Part shown: positions 17,898 through 26,497 of the stretch, piece after piece | Numbering within the stretch: the stretch's first letter is position 1 | How the letters are laid out: each line of letters starts with the position of its first letter | Assembly: GCF_039908635.1 (NCBI RefSeq) | Contig: NZ_CP150918.1 | Span: 5,410,001-5,474,000 of the forward strand | Direction: 5' to 3' | Length of the DNA stretch: 64,000 nucleotides | From: Pseudomonas purpurea | GTDB taxonomy: Bacteria > Pseudomonadota > Gammaproteobacteria > Pseudomonadales > Pseudomonadaceae | Program-made: the position numbers and the translations under genes | Notes under the pieces: model-generated | Seen by the model: only the letters and a program-made list of their open reading frames with translations | Told to the model about the DNA's origin: nothing | Databases searched by the model: none

Positions 17898-18259
17898 ACC
17901 TTGTGCAGCAAATGGAGGGCCATCTGCAGCAAGTACTCATCTTCGCTGCGCGCTTGCAGCAGCGCCGACACCGCCTGGAACTCGGGCGCATCGGATGAAG
18001 AGACCTGCTGCTTGAGGTCTGTCAGGGCCTGGCGAAACGCCTGTGGCCGGAGCAACTCGTGAAAGCCCTCGTGGGGACAGGCAAACGCCAGCAAGCGACG
18101 CCCGGCGAGGTCCGCCGGGTAGAGATTGTCGAGGTGGGCCTCAATGGAGTGGCCGTCGGGTGGCAGCACATAGCGCTCGGGCAAGCCCGATGCCTGATGC
18201 TGATCGCCGACTTCGGTCAGGTGCTCGATGCCGATGTGTGGGGCGCTGATCCGACTCAC
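17894..18259 (-). CDS. pcr3: Pcr3 (SctX/YscX) secreted T3SS component
   Basis: A 121-residue protein of the YscX family, itself exported and needed for export of early substrates; YscY (Pcr4) is its chaperone. The C-terminal helix [19 protein letters not shown] is the conserved part. It overlaps neighbours on both sides by 4 bases. YscX/YscY are found only in Ysc-type systems, supporting the classification. Confidence 0.88.
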   Translation of the reverse strand: MSRISAPHIGIEHLTEVGDQHQASGLPERYVLPPDGHSIEAHLDNLYPADLAGRRLLAFACPHEGFHELLRPQAFRQALTDLKQQVSSSDAPEFQAVSALLQARSEDEYLLQMALHLLHKV

Positions 18260-18627
18260 TGCTCAAGCACCGCGTGGCGCGCCGAGCTCAAGGTACGAAA
18301 CGCCTGATGCAACACCGGGGCGGTGACGCGGCGCTCGTCCAGGGTAATCAGCAACAACAGGCGCGTGTCGGCCGCCCACCCGCAACGCAACGGCAACTCC
18401 GGCCCGGTACGGCTGAACGTCAGCGCCAGGGCACGAATCACGCCTTGGTGAACCTGATGCCATTCCAGGTCCACGGCCAGCCATAGGGTCAGTTTGCGAT
18501 CATGCTGTTCGAGTTGCAGCGTGCCGGTTTCCTCGAACTCCAGCTGAATCAGCGCCCCCGCCGGGGCCGGTACGGCCACCCCCAGGTCCTGACAAAACTG
18601 CGCCAGTGCTTGGTCAATCCAGTGCAT
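18256..18627 (-). CDS. pcr2: Pcr2 (SycN-like) chaperone for PopN
   Basis: A 123-residue class I chaperone of the SycN family, with the typical MHWIDQALAQFCQDLGV start and mixed alpha/beta fold. It forms a heterodimer with PscB that binds the N-terminus of the gatekeeper PopN. It lies between pcr1 and pcr3 as in P. aeruginosa. Confidence 0.87.
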   Translation of the reverse strand: MHWIDQALAQFCQDLGVAVPAPAGALIQLEFEETGTLQLEQHDRKLTLWLAVDLEWHQVHQGVIRALALTFSRTGPELPLRCGWAADTRLLLLITLDERRVTAPVLHQAFRTLSSARHAVLEQ

Positions 18628-18636
18628 GTCGTTTAC

Positions 18637-18912
18637 TCATTGTGCTCGCCATTCGTCTTCTTCCTGGTCGATGGCCAGGTCCAGCGCGAGCTGACAGGCA
18701 TTGAGCAGGTTCTGACGCTGCTCCTCATCGGTAAAAATTTCCGTGGGGATCAGTCGGATCAGGCGCTTGATCTCGCGAAAGAAATGGATCTGGCGCGCAG
18801 CGTCCTTGATCGCCAGCGGCACGATCAGTCGCTGCACGTCCTGAACATTGGCCCAGCGCTTGTCGATCAGGCCGATCAGCCCGCCCATCAGGTCAGAAGG
18901 CCCGTATGCCAT
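18637..18912 (-). CDS. pcr1: Pcr1 (TyeA-like) gatekeeper partner
   Basis: A 91-residue helical protein of the TyeA family, beginning MAYGPSDLMGGLIGLID. It binds the C-terminal part of PopN and together they plug the export gate before host contact. Its start overlaps the popN end by 20 bases, an arrangement known to allow occasional fusion of the two proteins by frameshifting in Yersinia. Confidence 0.9.
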   Translation of the reverse strand: MAYGPSDLMGGLIGLIDKRWANVQDVQRLIVPLAIKDAARQIHFFREIKRLIRLIPTEIFTDEEQRQNLLNACQLALDLAIDQEEDEWRAQ

Positions 18913-19768
18913 GGCCTCGTTCCCCCGTTACCAGTGCCTGCCACAGTGCATTGACCTGATCCGACATGCCCGTCAGCACCCGCAGCTTGTGCATGTCGCT
19001 CATCACCCGTTCGAGCTTGATCGGGTCGAGCCGGGTCTGCTGACTGTCGAGGTCGGCGCTCAAGGCTTTCATCAAGAACCCCGTCACGCCTTCGAGCGTC
19101 GAGCTGCCGAAGCGCGCATGAATGTCGTTCCAGGCCGCGGCCAGGCCGCGATAGTCCATGACGGCATCGCGGTAGGTGTCGCGCAGTGACTGGATATCGC
19201 CGATCCCCTGCTCTGCCGCTTCCTTGGCCAGCGGCCCGATCTGCAAGCCCAGTTCAATGGCGTGGCCATGTTCCTGGGCCATTTCCAGCAGCGCCTGGTC
19301 AATCAGCTCGACCATCGCCCTGGCATCGGTCTTGCCGGCCAGTTCCTGGCGCGCATGGGACAGGGCGACAAACTGATGACTGATCTCGCGGGAGAACCCC
19401 TTGAGGTAAGCCTTGAGCTGCGCCAGGTTGTTCAACTGCCCGCTGCCGAGGTGCGCGACCAAGGCTTCGAGTTTTTGCTGGGACTCCAGGTCCGGGACTT
19501 TCTTGAGGTACTCCTCGAGCATCTCGAGGATTTCACTCAGCCGCGCCTGGCCATCGCTGACGCTGCGCTTGGCCAGCGACTTCTCGACCCGCTCGGAGAA
19601 CACGAACGTCAGCTCTTCCGCGGAGTCGGCCATGGACTGGCTGGTGGAAATGTACTGCACACGCTCGCCCTGGAAACTGCCGGTCAGCCGGCTGTCGCGC
19701 GCAATGGTCGGTTCGGTCTGTCGATCCGGCAACGACGCCGCAGGGACGACACTCTGAATATTGGCCAT
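18893..19768 (-). CDS. popN: T3SS gatekeeper PopN (SctW/YopN)
   Basis: A 291-residue gatekeeper (PopN is 288). It blocks effector secretion until host contact or low calcium, in complex with Pcr1, Pcr2 and PscB. The start MANIQSVVPAASLPD at 19768 is set by homology. The HrpJ-like helical domain covers about residues 60-230, followed by the TyeA-binding C-terminus. It is the first gene of the popN-pcrR operon and has its own ExsA-type promoter. Confidence 0.93.
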   Translation of the reverse strand: MANIQSVVPAASLPDRQTEPTIARDSRLTGSFQGERVQYISTSQSMADSAEELTFVFSERVEKSLAKRSVSDGQARLSEILEMLEEYLKKVPDLESQQKLEALVAHLGSGQLNNLAQLKAYLKGFSREISHQFVALSHARQELAGKTDARAMVELIDQALLEMAQEHGHAIELGLQIGPLAKEAAEQGIGDIQSLRDTYRDAVMDYRGLAAAWNDIHARFGSSTLEGVTGFLMKALSADLDSQQTRLDPIKLERVMSDMHKLRVLTGMSDQVNALWQALVTGERGHGIRAF

Positions 19769-19806
19769 AGGGGCACTCACTTGCAGACAACGGTGGTGTG
19801 GGTGCC

Positions 19807-19860
19807 ATTGTAGAAATTCGGCCGCCGGGGCCTCTGCCAAAATCGGTCGCATTTTTTTAG
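19807..19860 (-). promoter_or_regulatory. ExsA-dependent promoter of popN operon
   Basis: On the minus strand: a run of seven A (852-858), GAC (846-848), six bases, TGGCA (19835-19839), 22 bases, and TACAAT (19807-19812). It is one half of a divergent pair with the pscN promoter; the two A-rich boxes lie about 20 bases apart. Confidence 0.84.
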
Positions 19861-19880
19861 GCCTTGCGCCAACCAATTTC

Positions 19881-19932
19881 TAAAAACTTGCGACCGGGAC
19901 TGAAATTACCGAAGCGGCCCTTTATCTATAGT
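19881..19932 (+). promoter_or_regulatory. ExsA-dependent promoter of pscN-U operon
   Basis: On the plus strand: TAAAAA (19881-19886), GAC (19892-19894), six bases, TGAAA (19901-19905), 21 bases, and TATAGT (19927-19932). The -10 element overlaps a GTG that could be read as an upstream pscN start, which argues for the ATG at 19961. Confidence 0.85.
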
Positions 19933-19960
19933 GGCCACCAGTCCTACACCCAAGCCGACC

Positions 19961-21283
19961 ATGCACCTCTCACTCGAACACATCACCGGCCAGATGCAGC
20001 AGGCCATCGATAAATGTCGGCTGATTCAAATTCGCGGCCGGGTCACCCAGGTCACTGGCACACTGCTCAAAGCGGTGGTGCCGGGTGTGCGCGTGGGCGA
20101 GCTGTGCCAATTGCGCAACCCGGATCACTCGCTGTCGCTGATGGCTGAAGTTATTGGTTTCCAGCAGCACCAGGCGCTCTTGACCCCGTTGGGTGAAATG
20201 CTCGGCATTTCCTCGAACACCGAAGTCAGCCCGACCGGCACCATGCACCAGGTCGGCGTGGGCGATCACTTGCTGGGCCAGGTGCTTGATGGCCTCGGCC
20301 AGCCGCTCAACGGCATCAGCCTGGGCGAACCTGCAGCCTGGTATCCGGTGTACCGCGATGCGCCCGACCCCATGAGCCGCAACCTGATCGAGCGACCGAT
20401 CTCCCTTGGCGTGCGCACCATCGACGGCCTGCTGACCTGCGGTGAAGGCCAGCGCATGGGGATTTTCGCGGCGGCCGGCGGCGGTAAAAGTACGTTGCTG
20501 GCGACCTTGATGCGCAGCGCGGACGTCGACGTCATTGTGCTGGCGCTGGTCGGTGAGCGGGGGCGTGAAGTCCGCGAATTCATCGAGTCCGACCTCGGGG
20601 AACAAGGCCTCAAACGCTCGGTACTGGTGGTTGCCACCTCGGACCGGCCAGCCATGGAGCGCGCCAAGGCCGGGTTTGTCGCCACCACGATTGCCGAGTA
20701 CTTCCGCGACCAGGGCAAACGCGTCCTGCTGCTGATGGACTCGGTCACGCGGTTTGCCAGGGCTCAGCGCGAGATCGGCCTGGCTGCGGGCGAACCGCCC
20801 ACCCGACGCGGCTATCCGCCCTCCGTATTCGCCGCCCTGCCCCGGTTGATGGAGCGCGCCGGCCAATCGGACAAAGGCTCCATCACCGCGCTGTACACGG
20901 TGCTGGTCGAAGGCGACGACATGACCGAGCCGGTGGCGGATGAAACCCGTTCGATTCTCGACGGGCACATCATCCTGTCGCGCAAGCTGGCCGCGTCCAA
21001 CCATTACCCGGCCATCGACGTGCTGCGTTCGGTCAGCCGGGTGATGAACCAGATTGTGAGCCCTGAACACCGCAACGCCGCCAGCCAGTTGCGCGAGTGG
21101 CTGGCCCGCTACGAAGAAGTCGAGTTGCTGCTGAAAATCGGTGAATACCAGAAAGGCCAGGACCTCGTGGCCGACCGTGCCATCGAAAAAATGGACGCGA
21201 TCCGTGCCTGGTTGCGCCAGGGCACCCACGAACCCAGTGACCTGCCGCACTGCCTTGAACAACTCGCGAGCCTGACCCGATGA
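19961..21283 (+). CDS. sctN: T3SS ATPase SctN (PscN/YscN)
   Basis: A 440-residue ATPase of the F1-beta-like family that strips chaperones and unfolds substrates at the base of the injectisome. The Walker A region is AAAGGGKST (about 160-168), and there is a Walker B with [44 protein letters not shown] aligns with the YscN start; a GTG 30 bases earlier overlaps the -10 element and is rejected. It is the first gene of a tightly coupled plus-strand operon. Confidence 0.97.
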   Translation: MHLSLEHITGQMQQAIDKCRLIQIRGRVTQVTGTLLKAVVPGVRVGELCQLRNPDHSLSLMAEVIGFQQHQALLTPLGEMLGISSNTEVSPTGTMHQVGVGDHLLGQVLDGLGQPLNGISLGEPAAWYPVYRDAPDPMSRNLIERPISLGVRTIDGLLTCGEGQRMGIFAAAGGGKSTLLATLMRSADVDVIVLALVGERGREVREFIESDLGEQGLKRSVLVVATSDRPAMERAKAGFVATTIAEYFRDQGKRVLLLMDSVTRFARAQREIGLAAGEPPTRRGYPPSVFAALPRLMERAGQSDKGSITALYTVLVEGDDMTEPVADETRSILDGHIILSRKLAASNHYPAIDVLRSVSRVMNQIVSPEHRNAASQLREWLARYEEVELLLKIGEYQKGQDLVADRAIEKMDAIRAWLRQGTHEPSDLPHCLEQLASLTR

Positions 21284-21747
21284 CCCTGCCCACCTTGCTG
21301 CGCATCAAGAGCCTGCGTGTCGAGCGCGCCGAACAGGAACTGCAACGCCAGGAGCTGCGGGTCGCCGAGGTACACCGCGCCCATGAGTCCGCGAGAGCTG
21401 AACACCTGGAGTACCGACAGTGGCGCCAGACGGAAGAAACCCGTTTGTTCGACCTCTGCAAGGCTGAGCCCATGAACCGTAAAAAGCTTGAGCAATGGCA
21501 GCAACAGGTTGCACGCCTGCGGGAAAAGGAAGCGGCACTGGAACAGACCATTGCCGAGCACGCCCAAAACCTGACCCAAGAACGCGAGCGCCTACGCCTG
21601 AGCCGGCGTCAGTTGCTGGAGGCTCAGCAGCAGGTCGAAAAATTCAACGAATTGAACCGTCACGCCCTCGCCGAGGAGCGGATGTTGCTTGAGTTCAAAG
21701 AAGAACAGGAGCTCGAAGAGTTCCGTCGTGTCGAGGCCGTTTCATGA
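21280..21747 (+). CDS. sctO: T3SS central stalk protein SctO (PscO/YscO)
   Basis: A 155-residue protein predicted to be almost entirely a coiled-coil hairpin rich in Glu, Gln, Arg and Leu. SctO resembles the gamma stalk of F-ATPases, sits in the SctN pore and contacts the SctV ring. Start and stop overlap neighbouring genes as ATGA, the coupling used throughout this operon. Confidence 0.92.
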   Translation: MTLPTLLRIKSLRVERAEQELQRQELRVAEVHRAHESARAEHLEYRQWRQTEETRLFDLCKAEPMNRKKLEQWQQQVARLREKEAALEQTIAEHAQNLTQERERLRLSRRQLLEAQQQVEKFNELNRHALAEERMLLEFKEEQELEEFRRVEAVS

Positions 21748-22805
21748 GCAGAATTTCCCCACCGGACATCACGCAGGATGTCCTTGCACGTTCACCGGCC
21801 CCGGCACCCGTGGCCGCCGACAAGAACCGCCAGGCCGAGTTCGAACGGGCGTTGAACAGCAAACCTGATGCGGGCGAAAAGCGCCGTGCCGACGCTCCGC
21901 GCAAGTTCGACATCCGCGACCCGGGCAAAACGCCTCGAGACTCTTCGCGCCCACTGGACGATGACGCCGAACAGGCTGAGCCATCCACAGCCACCGACCG
22001 CGAACCTATCCGCCGACCGCACCTCCCAGGCACTGGGCCGGAAACCGCCGCGCCTGATGAAAAGGCCACACAGGAGGCCCCCGTCGAAAAGCCCGAGACT
22101 GGCCAACCCGATGAACCTGTCGCGCGTCCCGAGCCCGAACAACCGCCCACGCCCCAGCCTCCCGTGGGCATTGTCACGGTGCCACCGCCATTGACGGACC
22201 GTCCAAAAACCGGAACAAGCCACCGCGACAGCGCCACGACGGCCGTGAAAAACCCGGAACAGAATCTGCCGGTCATGCTGGGCGCACCCGCCACCGGTTC
22301 AGCCCCCGAAACGCCCTCGGACCAACACGACACCTCCGGTGAGCGTGACGAACAGCCGCCCTTCGACTCACGGGCCGAGGACCCGAAATCCTCTTCGACC
22401 ATCGGCCAGACCCCGGGCGACAAGCTGCTGGCACGCCTGCTGAACACCACCGAGCAACCGCAGTTCAGCAAAGACCTCGGCAAACTGGTGCAGACGCTGC
22501 AACTGCACATCCAGGCCGGCGTTTCCCGTGATGGCAGCACCACGCTGCTTCAGGTGAACCTGGCGCAACTGGGACAGGTCGATGTCCAGCTCGCCCATTC
22601 CCGCGGGCACCTGCACGTCGAAATCCAGGCCAGCCCCGGCAGCCTGCTGCAACTGCAACTCGCCCGTGGCGACCTGATGGAACGCCTGCAACGGCTGAAC
22701 CCCGGACAACCGATCCAGTTGACCTTTACCCAGCATCAACACGGGGGCGACCAGGGTTCACGGCAGCGGCGGCACGTGTATGACGAGTGGGAGCAAGACT
22801 CATGA
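21744..22805 (+). CDS. sctP: T3SS needle-length regulator SctP (PscP/YscP)
   Basis: A 353-residue ruler protein. Residues 1 to about 210 are low complexity and rich in Pro, Glu, Asp, Thr and Ser, typical of the ruler part whose length sets needle length. The C-terminal part (about 230-340: LGKLVQTLQLHIQAGVSRDG to LNPGQPIQLTFTQHQ) is the T3S4 substrate-specificity-switch domain that acts on SctU. It is coupled to pscO and pscQ. Confidence 0.92.
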   Translation: MSRISPPDITQDVLARSPAPAPVAADKNRQAEFERALNSKPDAGEKRRADAPRKFDIRDPGKTPRDSSRPLDDDAEQAEPSTATDREPIRRPHLPGTGPETAAPDEKATQEAPVEKPETGQPDEPVARPEPEQPPTPQPPVGIVTVPPPLTDRPKTGTSHRDSATTAVKNPEQNLPVMLGAPATGSAPETPSDQHDTSGERDEQPPFDSRAEDPKSSSTIGQTPGDKLLARLLNTTEQPQFSKDLGKLVQTLQLHIQAGVSRDGSTTLLQVNLAQLGQVDVQLAHSRGHLHVEIQASPGSLLQLQLARGDLMERLQRLNPGQPIQLTFTQHQHGGDQGSRQRRHVYDEWEQDS

Positions 22806-23734
22806 GCAGCCTGATGCTTCCCCGCGCTGAAGCCTCGGAACTGGCCCTGCAACAAAAAGTCAGTCGTTGCCGCAGTCGCTACCCGCTCGCGAACGGTGAA
22901 GCCCGGTTGACGATCCTGCCGCAACCCGACGAACCGGACGTGCTGTTGAATGTTCACTGGCAGGGCCTGGCGCTGCGCTGGCGGTGCCACAGCGCAGCCC
23001 TGGCCGGATGGCTTGAGCCCCACCTGCAAGAAGCGGCGTTCAGCAGCCTGCCGGCGCCGCTGCAACTGGCCTTGCTGGAACTGGAAAGTGCGGTGTTGCC
23101 GGGGCTGATCTGGAAAAGCATTCAACCGTGCCGCCCCGAGCCTGGCACGGGGACGCCCACGCTGGCGTTGACGCTGTCACGCGGTGCGCAACGACTGGTC
23201 ATCTGGCTCGACGGTGACCCAAGCGCGCTGCTCGCTTTCGTACCCGCTCGCCCCTTGGCGGAACTGACGGCGGTTGCGCTGCGGCTTTCGCTGCAATGGG
23301 GCCCGGTCTGCCTGCTCCCCACGCAGTTGCACTCACTGGCCACGGGTGACCTTCTATTGCTGCCGGCACGCCACGACGCCACCAGCCCCTTGCTCGGTGT
23401 GGTCGAAGACCGCCCCTGGGCACGATTTCGCCACCACGACTCTCAACTGGAACTGCTCGCCATGCACAACGATGCGCCCCTCGAAACCACCCACGATCTG
23501 GCCAGTCTTGATCAGCTCCCGGTCCAGGTCAGCTTCGAAGTGGGACGTCAGACCCTCGACCTGCACACCCTCGCCGCCCTGCAACCGGGGTCGCTGATCG
23601 ACCTGGCCGCCCCGCTCGAAGGCGAGGTGCGAATCCTGGTCAACCAGCGTTGCCTGGGCGTGGGCGAGCTGGTGAGTATTCAGGACCGCCTCGGCGTACG
23701 CGTCACCCGCCTGTTGCAGGACCTGCCCGCATGA
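22802..23734 (+). CDS. sctQ: T3SS sorting-platform protein SctQ (PscQ/YscQ)
   Basis: A 310-residue C-ring/sorting platform protein with two SPOA-type beta domains at the C-terminus (about 150-215 and 235-305; the last reads LPVQVSFEVGRQTLDLHTLAALQPGSLIDL in part). An in-frame ATG at 23462 would yield a 90-residue C-terminal product, matching the separately translated YscQ-C of Yersinia. The start ATG overlaps the pscP stop. Confidence 0.93.
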   Translation: MSSLMLPRAEASELALQQKVSRCRSRYPLANGEARLTILPQPDEPDVLLNVHWQGLALRWRCHSAALAGWLEPHLQEAAFSSLPAPLQLALLELESAVLPGLIWKSIQPCRPEPGTGTPTLALTLSRGAQRLVIWLDGDPSALLAFVPARPLAELTAVALRLSLQWGPVCLLPTQLHSLATGDLLLLPARHDATSPLLGVVEDRPWARFRHHDSQLELLAMHNDAPLETTHDLASLDQLPVQVSFEVGRQTLDLHTLAALQPGSLIDLAAPLEGEVRILVNQRCLGVGELVSIQDRLGVRVTRLLQDLPA

Positions 23735-24384
23735 TTCAACTGCCTGACGAACTCAGCCTGATCTTCGGGCTGGCGCTGCTGGCGTTGCTGCCGTTCATTG
23801 CGGTCATGGCCACGTCATTCATCAAGATGACCGTGGTCTTCTCGCTGCTGCGCAACGCCTTGGGCGTGCAGCAAATCCCGCCGAACATGGCAATGTACGG
23901 GCTGGCGATTATCTTGAGTCTGTACGTGATGGCGCCCGTCGGTTTCGCCACCCGCGACTACCTGCGCACCCATGACGTCAGCCTGAGCAAGACCGAATCC
24001 GTGGAACAGTTCCTCGACGAAGGCATGGAACCGTACCGGGCCTTTTTGAAGAAACAGATCCAGGCCCGCGAACACGCGTTCTTCGTCGACAGCACCCGGC
24101 AGGTCTGGCCGAGCGAGTACGCGGACCGGCTCGAACCCGACAGCCTGCTGATCCTGCTGCCGGCCTTCACGGTCAGTGAGCTGACCCGCGCCTTCGAAAT
24201 CGGCTTTCTGATTTACCTGCCCTTCATCGCTATCGACCTGATCATCTCGAACATCCTGTTGGCGATGGGGATGATGATGGTCTCGCCGATGACCATTTCC
24301 CTGCCGTTCAAACTGTTGCTGTTTGTCCTGCTCGACGGCTGGGCGCGGCTGACCCACGGCCTTGTCATCAGTTACGGAGGCTGA
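23731..24384 (+). CDS. sctR: T3SS export apparatus SctR (PscR/YscR)
   Basis: A 217-residue FliP-family membrane protein with about four membrane segments and the conserved MATSFIKMTVVFSLLRNALG and MGMMMVSPMTISLPFKLLLF motifs. Five copies form the core of the export gate with SctS and SctT. ATG at 23731 overlaps the pscQ stop. Confidence 0.96.
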   Translation: MIQLPDELSLIFGLALLALLPFIAVMATSFIKMTVVFSLLRNALGVQQIPPNMAMYGLAIILSLYVMAPVGFATRDYLRTHDVSLSKTESVEQFLDEGMEPYRAFLKKQIQAREHAFFVDSTRQVWPSEYADRLEPDSLLILLPAFTVSELTRAFEIGFLIYLPFIAIDLIISNILLAMGMMMVSPMTISLPFKLLLFVLLDGWARLTHGLVISYGG

Positions 24385-24386
24385 GG

Positions 24387-24653
24387 GTGAACAACGCCGA
24401 AATCCTCCACTTCACCAGCCAGAGCCTGTGGCTGGTGCTGATCCTGTCCATGCCCACCGTGCTCATGGCCGCCGCCGTCGGCACCCTGGTGTCGCTGGTG
24501 CAGGCGCTGACCCAGATCCAGGAACAGACCCTGGGTTTCGTCGCCAAGCTGATCGCCGTGGTCGTCACCCTGTTTGCCACGGCTGGATGGATGGGTAACG
24601 AACTCTATGCCTTCGCCGAACTGACCCTGCTCAAGATTCCCCTCGTGCGATGA
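24387..24653 (+). CDS. sctS: T3SS export apparatus SctS (PscS/YscS)
   Basis: An 88-residue FliQ-family protein with two membrane hairpin segments and the conserved ALTQIQEQTLGFVAKL motif between them. A GTG start at 24387 is chosen: it gives the family length and is preceded by GGAGG at 24376-24380. Its stop overlaps the pscT start. Confidence 0.94.
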   Translation: MNNAEILHFTSQSLWLVLILSMPTVLMAAAVGTLVSLVQALTQIQEQTLGFVAKLIAVVVTLFATAGWMGNELYAFAELTLLKIPLVR

Positions 24654-25439
24654 GCATTCAGGACCTGCAACAGCTCATGCTGGCGTACACCCTGCTGCTG
24701 CCCAGAATCATCAGTTGCTTTGTGGTCATGCCGATCCTGAGCAAACAAATGCTCGGCGGTGGCCTGATTCGTAACGGCGTGGCCCTGCTCGCTGGCGCTG
24801 TTTGCCTACCCGACTGTCGCCGGCACGCTGCCCATGACGCTCGACGGCATCGACCTGGCCATGCTGATCGGCAAGGAAGTGTTGCTCGGCCTGTTGATCG
24901 GGTTTGTCGCCACGATTCCGTTCTGGGCCATCGAGGCGACCGGTTTCATCATCGACAACCAGCGTGGCGCGTCCATCGCGTCCACGCTCAACCCGACCCT
25001 GGGCAGCCAGACCAGCCCCACCGGCCTGTTGCTGACACAAACCCTGATCACCCTGTTTTTCTCCGGGGGCGCGTTTCTGACGCTGATCGGCGCGCTGTTC
25101 CAGAGCTATGTCAGTTGGCCGGTCGCGACCTTCTTCCCATACATCGGCAGCCAGTGGGTGGACTTTTTCTACGCTCAGTTCGGGCAACTGCTACGCCTGT
25201 GCCTGCTGCTGGCGGCGCCCCTGCTGATCGCCATGTTCCTGGCCGAATTCGGCCTGGCCCTGATCAGCCGCTTCGCCCCGTCCCTGAACGTGTTCATCCT
25301 CGCGATGCCGATCAAGAGCATCGTCGCCAGCCTGCTGTTGGTGATTTACCTGAACGTGTTGATGGAACACGCCTATGACAGCCTGCTAATCGCACTCGAC
25401 CCGCTGAGCCAACTGCGCCCGGTACTGGAGACACCATGA
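24650..25439 (+). pseudogene. sctT: T3SS export apparatus SctT (PscT/YscT), +1 frameshift
   Basis: A FliR-family membrane protein; SctT closes the export-gate cone and touches SctU. The first about 46 codons (MSIQDLQQLMLAYTLLLPRI through LIRNGVAL) are intact. The match then continues one base out of frame as LALFAYPTVAGTLPM and MTLDGIDLAMLIGKEVLLGL to the stop at 25439. One extra base, most simply the C at 24788 in CCCTGCTCGCTGG, accounts for this; the two frames are offset by 1. The unshifted frame continues to 25378 as non-homologous residues. Unless corrected this should abolish secretion, since SctT is essential in the family. Mutation and sequencing error are both possible. Confidence 0.9.
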
Positions 25440-26494
25440 GCGCCGAAAAAACCGAACAGCCCACGCCAAAGAAACTCCGCGATGCGCGCACCAAGGGCCA
25501 GGTAGTCAAAAGCAAGGAAGTGGTGTCCACCGCACTGATCCTGTCGTTGATCGCCACGCTCATGAGTTTTTCCGAGTACTACATGGAACACCTGGGGCAA
25601 CTGATGCTGATGCCCGAGACGTACCTGAACCTGCCTTTCGGGCTGGCGTTGCAACTGATGGTGGAAAACCTGTTCCAGGAGATGGTTTACCTTTGCCTGC
25701 CGCTGTTGGCCGTCGCGGCACTGGTGGTCATCGCGGCGCACTTGGCGCAGTACGGCTTCCTGCTCAGCGGCGAGTCGATCAAGCCCGACCTGAAAAAGAT
25801 CAACCCGGTGGAAGGCGCCAAGAAGATTTTCTCGATCCGCAGCCTGGTGGACTTCCTCAAGTCGATCATCAAAGTGGCCCTGTTGTCGTTGCTGGTGTGG
25901 ACAACCCTGACCGGCAACCTGGATTCCCTGATCAGGCTGCCCGGCTGCGGCATGGGCTGCATCGCCCCGGTGATCGGCCTGTTGCTTGAGCAATTGCTGC
26001 TGGTCTGCGGCGTGGGGTTCGTGCTGATCTCGGCGCTCGACTATGCCTTCGAGCGCTACCAGCACAACAAGCAATTGCGCATGAGCAAGGACGAGATCAA
26101 ACGCGAATACAAAGAGATGGAAGGCAGCCCGGAGATCAAAAGCAAGCGGCGTCAGTTTCACCAGGAATTGCAGTCGAGCAACTTGCGCGCCGACGTCAAA
26201 CGCTCCTCGGTGATTGTCGCCAACCCCACCCACATCGCCATTGGCATTCGCTACGTGAAGGGCGAGACGCCGCTGCCGGTCGTCACCTTGAAACACACCG
26301 AGGCGCTGGCCCTGCAAGTACGGCGTATCGCCGAGGAAGAAGGCATCCCGGTGTTGCAACGCGTGCCGCTGGCCCGGGCGTTGTATCAGGACAGCCATGT
26401 CGACCAGTACATCCCCGCCGACCTGATCCAGACCACCGCCGAAGTCCTGCGCTGGCTCGACAGCCAGCAACAGACACCGCCCCCGGCGTTGTAA
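25436..26494 (+). CDS. sctU: T3SS export switch protein SctU (PscU/YscU)
   Basis: A 352-residue FlhB-family protein with four N-terminal membrane segments and a cytoplasmic domain holding the autocleavage motif NPTH (about residue 263). Cleavage between Asn and Pro allows the switch from needle to translocator/effector export, triggered by SctP. It is the last gene of the pscN-U operon. Confidence 0.96.
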   Translation: MSAEKTEQPTPKKLRDARTKGQVVKSKEVVSTALILSLIATLMSFSEYYMEHLGQLMLMPETYLNLPFGLALQLMVENLFQEMVYLCLPLLAVAALVVIAAHLAQYGFLLSGESIKPDLKKINPVEGAKKIFSIRSLVDFLKSIIKVALLSLLVWTTLTGNLDSLIRLPGCGMGCIAPVIGLLLEQLLLVCGVGFVLISALDYAFERYQHNKQLRMSKDEIKREYKEMEGSPEIKSKRRQFHQELQSSNLRADVKRSSVIVANPTHIAIGIRYVKGETPLPVVTLKHTEALALQVRRIAEEEGIPVLQRVPLARALYQDSHVDQYIPADLIQTTAEVLRWLDSQQQTPPPAL

Positions 26495-26497
26495 AAC

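Noticed and set aside
19931..19960. GTG at 19931 as pscN start
   Set aside because: It overlaps the predicted -10 element and the added residues do not match YscN; ATG at 19961 aligns.
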